DNA of 64,000 bases, taken from the NCBI RefSeq assembly GCF_013377755.1, contig NZ_JABXWR010000001.1:631104-695103 (forward strand), written 5' to 3'. Position numbers and translations under genes: made by a program. Below are positions 45,574 through 53,085 of this stretch, piece after piece (the stretch's first letter is position 1; every line of letters starts with the position of its first letter). A model generated the notes under the pieces. It was not told where the DNA came from. It searched no databases and was given only the letters and a program-made list of their open reading frames with translations. Source of the stretch: Methanofollis tationis (GTDB lineage: Archaea; Halobacteriota; Methanomicrobia; Methanomicrobiales; Methanofollaceae).

Positions 45574-46445
45574 AGCGGCTTGCGGTGGTGAGCGGAAAGG
45601 GCGGCACCGGAAAGACGACGGTGACGGCGGCGATCGCCGACCTCGCCCACCGGGACCTTGACCTGGTCATGGCCGACTGCGACGTGGACGCCGCCAACTT
45701 AGAACTCCTCTTCAGCCCGAATGTGCAGGAGACCATCCCGTACTACGGGATGAAGTGCGCACAGATCGATCCCGACATCTGCATCTCGTGCGGCGCCTGT
45801 GCCGAGCACTGCCGGTTCGGTGCGATCCGGGAAGAAAAAGCGATCTATCGCGTTGAACAGGCCGACTGCGAGGGCTGCGGTGTCTGCGAGCATGTCTGTC
45901 CGGCCGGGGCGGTGACGTTTGTCGAACGGAAAAACGGCGAGATATATTGTTCTACGACCGAACTCGGCCCCCTCTTCCACGCCCGCCTGATCCCGGGCTC
46001 AGGCACGAGCGGCCTCCTGGTCACCGAGGTGAAGGAGCGTGCGCTGGAGGCGGCGGCCGACCGCGACCTCCTCCTCATCGACGGCCCGCCCGGCATCGGC
46101 TGCCCGCTCATCGCCACGGTGACCGGGTGCGACGCCGTCCTGATCGTCACCGAACCGAGCATGTCAGGTCGGTCTGATCTCGAACGGCTGGTCAGGGTCT
46201 GCGAGGGGTTCCGCGTCCGCATGTTCCTTGCGGTGAACCGTTCAGACCTCGAAGAGGGGATCACTGCCGATATCCTGGCCTTCTGCGCCGAGAAGGGGAT
46301 CACCGTCGCCGGGCTCATACCCTTCGACGATGCGGTCCAGCGTGCGGTCTGCTCGCATCAGCCGCTCACCCGGACGCCCTCTCCGGCGTCTGATGCGGTC
46401 GCCGCGATCTGGGCCGTGATCAGAGACGGGATGGGCCTGCCATGA
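45570..46445 (+). CDS. MinD/Mrp-like ATPase with inserted 2[4Fe-4S] ferredoxin domain (copy 2)
   Basis: A 291-residue homologue of the preceding gene: VSGKGGTGKTTVTAAIA, MADCDVDAANLELLF, ferredoxin motifs CISCGACAEHCRFGAI and CEGCGVCEHVCPAGAV, and LLIDGPPGIGCPLIA. It starts inside the end of copy 1 (ATGA overlap), which shows translational coupling. Function as for copy 1 is unknown but probably linked to iron-sulfur or metal-cofactor handling. Confidence 0.88.
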   Translation: MKRLAVVSGKGGTGKTTVTAAIADLAHRDLDLVMADCDVDAANLELLFSPNVQETIPYYGMKCAQIDPDICISCGACAEHCRFGAIREEKAIYRVEQADCEGCGVCEHVCPAGAVTFVERKNGEIYCSTTELGPLFHARLIPGSGTSGLLVTEVKERALEAAADRDLLLIDGPPGIGCPLIATVTGCDAVLIVTEPSMSGRSDLERLVRVCEGFRVRMFLAVNRSDLEEGITADILAFCAEKGITVAGLIPFDDAVQRAVCSHQPLTRTPSPASDAVAAIWAVIRDGMGLP

Positions 46446-46810
46446 CCGGGGACGGGGTCTGCCGGCGGGGGCGGAGACGGGCCGAGCGGATCATCCGCGG
46501 CCCGCCGGGGTGCTCCTGCTTTTTCCCCCAGTGCGCCCCTGATGCTGCAGAGCAGGTGATCCTGAGGCCCGAGGAGATCGAGGTGCTCAGGCTCGTCGAC
46601 CTGCTCGGCATGCAGCAGGAGGCGGCGGCGGAGGCGATGGGGGTCTCAAGGAAAACCCTCTGGCGTGACCTCCACGAAGCACGCCAGAAGGTGGCCGGGG
46701 CGATTGTCCACGGCAGGGCCATCATCATCGAGGGATGCGGCAGGAGGGGCGGCGGAGGGTGCCGTTTCGGGGCAGGCGGCCCGCCCGACCGGGGTGCCGG
46801 ACCGGAGTGA
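46442..46810 (+). CDS. DUF134 family putative DNA-binding protein
   Basis: A 122-residue protein. The N-terminal RRRAERIIRGPP and CSCFFP are DUF134 signatures. The helix-turn-helix LRLVDLLGMQQEAAAEAMGVSRKTLWRDL resembles sigma-factor region 4, and a Cys/Gly-rich tail (CGRRGGGGC) could bind metal. It overlaps the second ATPase by 4 bases, so a regulatory role for this cluster is suggested by context. Confidence 0.85.
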   Translation: MTGDGVCRRGRRRAERIIRGPPGCSCFFPQCAPDAAEQVILRPEEIEVLRLVDLLGMQQEAAAEAMGVSRKTLWRDLHEARQKVAGAIVHGRAIIIEGCGRRGGGGCRFGAGGPPDRGAGPE

Positions 46811-46854
46811 GCAGGGCCACACCTTTTTTTGATCTCCTGCACTATCCCTCTCCC

Positions 46855-47565
46855 ATGTACGGCATCTCCACCTATGCGCTCCAGACCCGCCCTCTCACCG
46901 AGGCCCTCGAGATGATCTCCGGGCTGACCGGATATGCGGAGGTCATGGACGAAGGCTGCCATTTTCTCGAGAGTTCCGAACCCCTCCAGTCATACAGCCT
47001 GCGCTATTCCATCCACGCCCCTTCGCGCAGCGTCAATATCGCAAGCACGCTCGAACCGATCAGGAAGGCGAGCGTTGAGGTGATCGACGACTGTTTTGCC
47101 ATCGCCGCAGAGGTCGGCGCTGATGTGGTCATCCACCCGGGGTATTTTGCATGGGAGGCCGACATAGAGCGGGCGCGGCGCCAGTTTCACCGCTCCATCG
47201 AGGAGCTCTCCGGGATGGCGCAGGAGCGCTCGATCCGGTACTATGTCGAGAATATGGCCTGGGAATACTTCCTGCTCAGGACGCCCGACGAACTCCCCCT
47301 GCCCGAGGGCCCGGGGTTTGCTCTCGATGTCGGCCATGCGCATATCATGGGCTGCCTCCCCCTATTCCTGAAGGAGCGGATCGATCATTTCCACCTCCAT
47401 GACAACGACGGCCGGTCTGATACCCATCAGGCAGTGGGGGCGGGCACGATCGATTTCGCCGCGGTGATGGAGGCGGTCGGCATGAGCGGCATCGACCCGG
47501 TGATCGAGGTGGGGAGCATCGAAGGGGCGATTGAGAGCCTTATCGTCCTTGGCCAGATCTGCTGA
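46855..47565 (+). CDS. Sugar phosphate isomerase/epimerase-like TIM barrel protein
   Basis: A 236-residue xylose-isomerase-like TIM barrel: MYGISTYALQTRPL, SIHAPSRSVNIAS, VVIHPGYFAWE, YYVENMAW, FALDVGHAHIMGC, FHLHDNDGRSDTHQAVGAG and VIEVGS. The His/Glu/Asp metal ligands expected for AP endonuclease 2-type barrels (H, E, D, H, E) are present. The substrate is unknown. The ATG at 46855 begins the first strand; it is 44 bases after the DUF134 gene and may share its transcript. Confidence 0.8.
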   Translation: MYGISTYALQTRPLTEALEMISGLTGYAEVMDEGCHFLESSEPLQSYSLRYSIHAPSRSVNIASTLEPIRKASVEVIDDCFAIAAEVGADVVIHPGYFAWEADIERARRQFHRSIEELSGMAQERSIRYYVENMAWEYFLLRTPDELPLPEGPGFALDVGHAHIMGCLPLFLKERIDHFHLHDNDGRSDTHQAVGAGTIDFAAVMEAVGMSGIDPVIEVGSIEGAIESLIVLGQIC

Positions 47566-47735
47566 GAGATATTTGACAAATATACTTTTGAGATTATTTC
47601 TGGCCGTTCCGGCACGAACAACATCTTTTTTATAGAGGATTCACTCACTATTGTAATGCATCTGTGGTTCCGTCGGCAGAACCCGGCCTTGAAATGGGCA
47701 GGGAGTTTTCCGGACGCAGCCCGGTGTGTATGAAC

Positions 47736-47807
47736 GCCTCGGTGGCATAGCGGTATCGCGCTTCCTTGGTAAGGAAGAGGTCGCGGGTTCGATTCCCGCC
47801 CGAGGCT
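47736..47807 (+). tRNA. tRNA-Thr (GGT)
   Basis: A 72-base cloverleaf: acceptor GCCTCGG with CCGAGGC, D arm GGCATAGCGGTATCGC, anticodon stem CTTCC/GGAAG with loop TTGGTAA (anticodon GGT), T arm GCGGGTTCGATTCCCGC. The 3' 13 bases form part of the attachment site of the integrated element that follows. The tRNA stays intact after integration. Confidence 0.93.
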
Positions 47808-47810
47808 TAA
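47795..47810 (+). repeat. Left attachment site of the integrated element
   Basis: CCCGCCCGAGGCTTAA covers the end of the T stem, the acceptor strand and the three bases after the tRNA-Thr gene. It is repeated exactly at 54426-54441; the bases before each copy differ (ATT against GCG), which sets the core boundary. Confidence 0.9.
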
Positions 47811-48022
47811 TCTCACCTTTATTTGAGTCCTCATGCCCTTAGTGCTTTTATTCGACCGCGAAAATGATTAACATTTCGGTCTATCATCGCCACAATTTAC
47901 CGCCGCAGGGTCAGGCGTTGCGCCCCCGGGGAAAAGAAGCGATTTCTAAGCGATATAGACGGCCCACAATGCGACCATAGCGGCGGCCTGTAGATTCGGT
48001 CAGGCGGCGGAAAAAAAGAGCG
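47811..48022. other. Left end of element, no gene seen
   Basis: About 210 bases between the attachment core and the first gene. No reading frame, repeat or clear promoter was recognised; it may hold recombinase arm sites. Confidence 0.4.
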
Positions 48023-48298
48023 TTAAAGGTTGCTGACAATCCACCCACGTGGCTCAGGGGCGCCCTTCGCGAATTTGATAGCGTTCAGACAGATCACCCG
48101 ATCTCCGGGCACCGGGCGGCCCGCTTTCCTGAGAACCGCCGCGGCCCTCGCCTCCGCGGGCGTGCTGAAGATCGTTTCGGTGGGCGGCACGGCGGAATCG
48201 GGATACACGGCGCTGATCGCCACGCACACAACCCCGGTACCGTTGCGCCCTTCTTCAACCGCCGCAATGCGTCGCTTTATGGCTTCACTGACGGCCAT
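48023..48298 (-). CDS. Small unknown element protein A
   Basis: A 91-residue protein starting MAVSEAIKRRIAAVEEG, with KRRR residues upstream only in an unlikely longer form. No family is recognised. It overlaps the preceding gene (48285-48536) by 14 bases and is the last gene of the minus-strand operon of the element. Confidence 0.55.
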   Translation of the reverse strand: MAVSEAIKRRIAAVEEGRNGTGVVCVAISAVYPDSAVPPTETIFSTPAEARAAAVLRKAGRPVPGDRVICLNAIKFAKGAPEPRGWIVSNL

Positions 48299-48536
48299 GT
48301 TTCGCCTCCGCTTCAAGTGCTTCGAGACGTTCGAGGATCTCCGCAAGGTCGGCATCCCTGAGGATCGCGTTTGACGCGGTCGCAAGGTGCGTGAATGCGC
48401 GACAATACGAGAGAAATTCTGAATCGACCATCGAAGGCTGGAATCTCTCAGCGCTCAAACGAAGCCCCATTTTTCTGAGAATCTCGCCCACCGCGGCGAG
48501 TAGTTCGCCCCGGGTTAATAAATCTGGTTTCGTCAT
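48285..48536 (-). CDS. Small unknown element protein B
   Basis: An 83-residue, mostly helical protein (LLAAVGEILRKMGLRLSAE, ending in a charged coiled-coil-like ILERLEALEAEAK). No family is recognised. It begins 3 bases after the stop of the 161-residue gene and is probably co-translated. Confidence 0.55.
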   Translation of the reverse strand: MTKPDLLTRGELLAAVGEILRKMGLRLSAERFQPSMVDSEFLSYCRAFTHLATASNAILRDADLAEILERLEALEAEAKHGRQ

Positions 48537-48539
48537 GAT

Positions 48540-49025
48540 TTAAGCCCCCTGCATTTTCGATTGGTATTTTCGCCGCATTAGGTTTTTCAACATCCGCTCT
48601 TTCTTCGCTAAGCGGCAAAACGCATCAAAGCGATCACACATCAGGGTATATCGCATCTGTACCCATTCGGCGCATACGTCCGCTTCGGGTCGGTAAATGA
48701 CCGTTGCGCCTGGTATGGGCGGGGCGTCGTCCCGCAATTGGCTTATCACCAAAAACGACCACACGCCGGTATCTTTGCTCTTGAACGCCGCCATTGTGTG
48801 TGGTTCTACTCCGGGCGGTCGGGCAAGCGTAAACGCAAATTTACGCGTATGTCGCCGCGCGGCATCGAAGGTTTTGTATGACATCCGTCCCGCCACAATC
48901 TGGAATCGGTCGGTCGGTTCCGGCGCAAGATAGTAATCATGCACCATAGTCGAACACCACATATCATCTATCGCTTCGCCGCCATCGAGCGGGTTGTATC
49001 CCGGGATAATTTCAATCCGTTTCAT
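48540..49025 (-). CDS. Unknown element protein C
   Basis: A 161-residue soluble protein without recognised motifs. It ends in a basic helix (KERMLKNLMRRKYQSK) that could bind nucleic acid. Its start overlaps the end of the upstream gene by 4 bases (ATGA), typical of a packed operon. Confidence 0.6.
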   Translation of the reverse strand: MKRIEIIPGYNPLDGGEAIDDMWCSTMVHDYYLAPEPTDRFQIVAGRMSYKTFDAARRHTRKFAFTLARPPGVEPHTMAAFKSKDTGVWSFLVISQLRDDAPPIPGATVIYRPEADVCAEWVQMRYTLMCDRFDAFCRLAKKERMLKNLMRRKYQSKMQGA

Positions 49026-49468
49026 TTTCTTACCTCATCTCTGTGTTCTCCCGGCCACCCTTCGCGAATCAGACGGTCCATGAACGCATCCGCGCCCCGG
49101 GCAACCGCCGCAAATTCATCAGCAGTCACCGGGACCGCCCCGGGAAGAAGATCCTCTCGCCGCGGCTTTCGCACGATAATATCAAACGTCCATTCCTCGG
49201 CGTTTTTCTTCCGATACATGCGAACGCATCCGGCGACGCCGTACCAGGTCCAGAACGCACGCTTAACCGCCGCAAGTGCCTTCTGGTAATCTGTGTGTGT
49301 CGTCGTTCCTGCAAGGCGCTGATAGTCGTAATACGGCTTAACGTCGCTTATTTCGCTCCAGATGGACGAGCATCCGAACGCTTCAATTTTCCCGTTGCCG
49401 GACGGATCGAAGTTCAGGACAATGGTAATACCAGAGTCCATTTTATCAGTTTTTTTCAGTTTAGACAT
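49022..49468 (-). CDS. Unknown element protein D
   Basis: A 148-residue protein with no recognised family. AAAGGAG lies upstream of the ATG, and TCTAAATAAA may serve as TATA box. A perfect palindrome (49491-49506) sits just upstream, so this operon of four genes may be regulated there. Confidence 0.6.
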   Translation of the reverse strand: MSKLKKTDKMDSGITIVLNFDPSGNGKIEAFGCSSIWSEISDVKPYYDYQRLAGTTTHTDYQKALAAVKRAFWTWYGVAGCVRMYRKKNAEEWTFDIIVRKPRREDLLPGAVPVTADEFAAVARGADAFMDRLIREGWPGEHRDEVRK

Positions 49469-49490
49469 TTATTTTCTCCTTTATTTAGAT

Positions 49491-49506
49491 TCTGAGAATT
49501 CTCAGA
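49491..49506. promoter_or_regulatory. 16-bp palindrome, candidate operator
   Basis: TCTGAGAATTCTCAGA is a perfect palindrome about 25-40 bases upstream of the start at 49468, overlapping the likely promoter. It could bind the element's ribbon-helix-helix protein or another dimeric regulator. Confidence 0.45.
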
Positions 49507-49643
49507 GGATATAGAGGATTTAGCCCATATCAAAATGGGCTCCTGTGGTACACATAGTATCAAAATTTTTTGAAATGGTATTCAAGAGAGAAGTAACGGA
49601 GGGGAGCCCATTTCCATGTGGCAAATATCCTCTGTATCCTCTG
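49502..49643. repeat. Long inverted repeat with iteron-like AGAGGAT copies, candidate origin
   Basis: Arms at 49502-49542 and 49603-49643 match as inverted repeats at 33 of 41 positions without gaps, with a perfect 11-base end (AAATGGGCTCC/GGAGCCCATTT) next to a 60-base AT-rich loop. Each arm carries AGAGGAT twice, giving two inverted pairs. It lies in the noncoding gap between the replication gene (stop at 49696) and the next operon. It could be a replication origin bound by the initiator, or a transcript hairpin. Confidence 0.6.
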
Positions 49644-49695
49644 GTTTCTTCCATTTTCAAAAAATATTTGATTTTTTGATGCATTTTCCTATTTC

Positions 49696-52131
49696 CTACC
49701 TTAAACGGAGTCCGTGATACACCATGCACCCATCGGCGCCCATTTCCTTGATGTATCCTGCGGCGGCTAAATCACGGCCGAATTTCTGAATTGTGACCGG
49801 GTGAAGCCCCCTGAAACGACTCCACAGCGTGTATGCCTCGTAGAGCACCGATGCCCCCGCGGAAGATTGCCGCGACTCGATGCAACATTCGTCGATGAAA
49901 TCCCGCATCTGGTCCATCGATCGCCGGTATGTTTCGGCGGCGACCTGCACGCACGGCGGATCTTGAAGCCCCCCGCGCTGATATTCAAGGCAACCCGCGA
50001 CAAGCCAGGCAAGGATGCCCTCGGCTTCTGCGAGAAGCGCGTCAGACAGCCCTTTCTCCTCTTTGCGTTCATTGTCGAACGTCGGTTCTGGGACAAAGGA
50101 TAGAGGAAATTCGATGCACCTGACGCGATACCAAAACGCCTTATCCGCCGCATCCGCGACCGGCGGTGTGTTCGTTTCGAGAACAATCATATGTGAAGCC
50201 GCAAATTGCACCTCGAAGCGGCCATACGGCGCACGCCCCGTCAGATCGGCCCCGCCGGAAAGATCCTTGATGCGTGCAACGTCAAACGCGTGTCCGTCGC
50301 CGTTTTCCGCCGCATAGACAAGCCGTTTTCCTCGAAGGCCCATGATTTCGGGACTTGGCGCGCCGGCGGACCGCATGAATCCACAATCAAGTAAAAGCCC
50401 AGCCCCCACCTTGCCGCACAAATCGCCGCCTAAAACCCGGTTAAGGACTTTCAAGAGCGTATCTTTGCCATTGCGCCCTTTACCTACAAGCAAAACGAGA
50501 TATTGCTTGTGTGCGGCGTCTCCTATGAGCGTCATACCGAATAGGCGCTTCAGGTATGCGACCTTCTCGGCGTCACCGTCGAAGATTTCGAGTAAGAACC
50601 GTTCCCACCGCGGCGCTTTTGCTTCAGGGTTGAACGGGACCGGGCAGACGGCCTGTAAGTAGTCAGTCGGCGCCCCGGGCCGAAGCGTGCCGGTCCGAAG
50701 ATCGAGAACGCCATTGGCGCATCCAAGAACCCACGGATCGCGATCCCATTCGTTTCCGGTGATCGCGAGCCACTCGCCACTTGTAGCGGCGAATTCAACA
50801 CAGGACTTACGAAAGCCGAGGTTCGATAGATTTCTATCCATTGCATACAACGCCTTAGAATCAGCATTGAGGCGTTTTTTGCGCTCTTTGAACGCTTCTA
50901 TTTCCTTCTCGCTCTGTCCAGTCGGATCCCATGCCTCGGTGATCTCTGCAATCTCCCTATCAACGGCGATAGCGGCGTTTTTGATCTCTTTCTGGATCGG
51001 GTCAAGCGCCTTGATCTGCTCGGCGATCGTCTGTTTGACCCACCCGACACCACCGAAGCGATACCATTGCTGTTCCGAGGCGTCGAATATATAAGTCCCG
51101 CGATACAACCCTGTATAGAGTTCGGCAATCCCGCGCTGACCTCCATATGCCGCCTTCGTGAGCCTTTTGAGAACCCGGCGGGCCTGTGCGACGTTGTCGG
51201 GTTCTTCGTCCGTTTCGCCGGGCTCCTCTTCCCCGGCCAGAAGCACTGAAGCGATTTCTTCACCATAGATGCGCCTGCGCCCCTCCTTTTCGAGTTGGGT
51301 TAATATTTCGCTCATTATCCGGTCGTTATTTAACACGCCGGGCCGCCCCTCCTCACATCGAACAATTCCCCGGGTCACGGCGAAGGCGAGAAGTGCATCC
51401 CCGCCGCTATTACACCGGAAACAATGCCATGTCCCGGCGGATGGGTTTATATAGAGGTTATGGCCGGTGCGGGAGCCGTGTATCGGATGAACGCCGAAGA
51501 TTTCATTTCCTGACCGTTTCGGGTTCTCTGGCATCAGGAATTCTTCAACGGTAAGCCCGCATTCGTCAGAAAGCCGTTTCCCGGTCGCAATTGCTTTTTG
51601 AGTCCCGGCATCGTTGCGCGGCCGCTGGATTTCGGCTTCGCCCTCCTGTGCGGCGATCCACGCGTGAAGGTCGTCCCATGACACATCAACGATTTCGCCC
51701 GGGTCATTGAGAACCTCATAGCGGCGGTTCGTTGCTTCGTGGATCGAGCCCGGCCCCACGACGAAGAAGTGCGAATCCGGCCCGCGCATATCGCCCCGGC
51801 TCCCGAAAACGAATTTCGCGGCGGGCGCGTCAGGACACCGGACGTAAACATGGAACCCCCCGGGACCGTCGCGGCCGCTCTTGACGACAAGCGATCTTTT
51901 CCACGCTTCCGGGATTGCATCCCACAACTCTTCAGAGTCACAATCGATAACACAGACGCCGTTTTTCGCCATGACGCCGTAATTCCCGCCGTTCTCAATC
52001 CAATTCAAGAGTTTCGGGTCGTCGATAGCGTAATTCGCGACATCCGGCCAATCTTTTTCAATCGCCCGTTTGCTGGCCTTCCCGACAAGATTGAACCGAC
52101 AACCGGCGAGCGTTTGCGGAATTACCGACAT
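49696..52131 (-). CDS. Replication protein: primase-polymerase with D5-type SF3 helicase
   Basis: An 811-residue protein. The N-terminal archaeo-eukaryotic primase-polymerase domain has the metal-binding VCVIDCDSEE and the SGRDGPGGFHVYV motif. A short zinc-binding segment follows (WHCFRCNSGGDALLAF, CHC2-like; with an upstream His). Then come a D5-N-like helical region (WVLGCANGVLDLRTGTL) and an SF3 helicase with Walker A LLVGKGRNGKDTLL and sensor MIVLETNTPP. This layout is typical of replication proteins of archaeal plasmids and viruses. It should make primers and unwind the element's DNA when it is excised. Confidence 0.9.
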   Translation of the reverse strand: MSVIPQTLAGCRFNLVGKASKRAIEKDWPDVANYAIDDPKLLNWIENGGNYGVMAKNGVCVIDCDSEELWDAIPEAWKRSLVVKSGRDGPGGFHVYVRCPDAPAAKFVFGSRGDMRGPDSHFFVVGPGSIHEATNRRYEVLNDPGEIVDVSWDDLHAWIAAQEGEAEIQRPRNDAGTQKAIATGKRLSDECGLTVEEFLMPENPKRSGNEIFGVHPIHGSRTGHNLYINPSAGTWHCFRCNSGGDALLAFAVTRGIVRCEEGRPGVLNNDRIMSEILTQLEKEGRRRIYGEEIASVLLAGEEEPGETDEEPDNVAQARRVLKRLTKAAYGGQRGIAELYTGLYRGTYIFDASEQQWYRFGGVGWVKQTIAEQIKALDPIQKEIKNAAIAVDREIAEITEAWDPTGQSEKEIEAFKERKKRLNADSKALYAMDRNLSNLGFRKSCVEFAATSGEWLAITGNEWDRDPWVLGCANGVLDLRTGTLRPGAPTDYLQAVCPVPFNPEAKAPRWERFLLEIFDGDAEKVAYLKRLFGMTLIGDAAHKQYLVLLVGKGRNGKDTLLKVLNRVLGGDLCGKVGAGLLLDCGFMRSAGAPSPEIMGLRGKRLVYAAENGDGHAFDVARIKDLSGGADLTGRAPYGRFEVQFAASHMIVLETNTPPVADAADKAFWYRVRCIEFPLSFVPEPTFDNERKEEKGLSDALLAEAEGILAWLVAGCLEYQRGGLQDPPCVQVAAETYRRSMDQMRDFIDECCIESRQSSAGASVLYEAYTLWSRFRGLHPVTIQKFGRDLAAAGYIKEMGADGCMVYHGLRLR

Positions 52132-52262
52132 TTGGACCCCTGCGCTTCCGCGTCACCCTGAAGCGTCCAGCGGCCTTCAGCGATGAAGCACTGAGCGACG
52201 ATCCTTTCAACCGGATCGAGCGCCGCAATCATTTCTGGTTTAACGATTCGCCGGTGCGCCAT
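52122..52262 (-). CDS. Small element protein, 46 residues
   Basis: The frame from ATG at 52262 to TAA at 52122 gives a 46-residue protein beginning MAHRRIVKPEMIAALD. It overlaps the end of the ribbon-helix-helix gene by 23 bases and the primase start by 10 bases, which suggests a chain of coupled genes. No family is recognised; it is too short for a firm call. Confidence 0.4.
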   Translation of the reverse strand: MAHRRIVKPEMIAALDPVERIVAQCFIAEGRWTLQGDAEAQGSKCR

Positions 52263-52398
52263 TCTCGAATCCCGTTTTAATGAGTTCTTCTACATACCGT
52301 GAGCGTGGGATAAGTCCGCGCTCGTTATCGATGCGCGCCACAAGTGCGCGGTCGATGCTCAGGCCGATGATCGGCCTGTTCGGATGATTGCCACCCAT
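52240..52398 (-). CDS. Ribbon-helix-helix (CopG-like) regulator, 52 residues
   Basis: The ATG at 52398 gives a 52-residue protein with RPIIGLSIDRALVARID (strand plus helix 1) and GLIPRSRYVEELIKTG (turn and helix 2), the fold pattern of ribbon-helix-helix repressors. It precedes the replication gene on the same strand and is divergent from the zinc-finger gene, so it probably represses its own operon and copy control. A TATA-like sequence lies between the two genes (AAATATTAACA). Confidence 0.65.
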   Translation of the reverse strand: MGGNHPNRPIIGLSIDRALVARIDNERGLIPRSRYVEELIKTGFENGAPANR

Positions 52399-52452
52399 AC
52401 AAACACATCGAAGCGTGGAAATATTAACATAGCAATCCGATCAAAATAGTGT

Positions 52453-53085
52453 ATGCGCCGTGTAAATGCTGAAGAGGCGTTTTTGGCCCGGGTCCGGGAT
52501 GAAACATTCTGGATTTACGAAAAGTGCCCTATCGGCGTTTCTCCTGAAGTGTGGGAGCGCGAGAGATCGCGGCAATACCTGATTATCGAGTATCCGTTTT
52601 TCGCGGCCCTACAGGACGGCAAAATAACCGTTAGCCGGTTTAAAAACCCACAACACCTTGAACTTGTGAAACTGAGACTTGCCCGCGCCCGGGTCATCAA
52701 CCTTTCCAGAGACGGCGATCTCGGCGTGCCGTTGTCCAGCGGCGAGATTCAAGAAACGATCTGCGAATGGTGCGGCGGTCCGTTTGCGGACGGCCTCGGC
52801 CCCCGGGAAACGGGGAAGCGTGTTTTCTGTTCTGACACCTGCAAGCAACGATTTAGAAGTTTCGAGCGGCATTACTCAAAATTGGCCGAATCGGGCGATT
52901 TAACGGAAAACCTACAACTCCTGCATGACCTCGGCGTGCCGGGCATTGAGTTGATGAAGATCCTCCGCCCGCGGTGCGCACATTGCGGCGGTGTCATCGG
53001 TGAGGACCGGCCTATCACGGCGCGCTTCTGTTCGGACAAGTGCCGCTATGACTTCCACAACGAAAAGAAAAAATCAGGAAAGTGA
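52453..53085 (+). CDS. Double zinc-finger element protein
   Basis: A 210-residue protein with two similar zinc motifs of the CxxC...FCSxxC type: CEWCGGPF with VFCSDTCKQRF (about residues 104-135) and CAHCGGVI with RFCSDKCRYDFHN (about 176-205). The N-terminal 100 residues are unrecognised. It is the only plus-strand gene in the element, divergent from the ribbon-helix-helix gene, and its end overlaps the recombinase stop on the other strand by 12 bases. DNA binding is likely from the fingers. Confidence 0.65.
   Translation: MRRVNAEEAFLARVRDETFWIYEKCPIGVSPEVWERERSRQYLIIEYPFFAALQDGKITVSRFKNPQHLELVKLRLARARVINLSRDGDLGVPLSSGEIQETICEWCGGPFADGLGPRETGKRVFCSDTCKQRFRSFERHYSKLAESGDLTENLQLLHDLGVPGIELMKILRPRCAHCGGVIGEDRPITARFCSDKCRYDFHNEKKKSGK

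Noticed and set aside
49520-49729. A 69-residue frame between the replication gene and the small-gene operon
   Set aside because: It lies across the long inverted repeat, overlaps the primase end, lacks a ribosome-binding site and resembles nothing.
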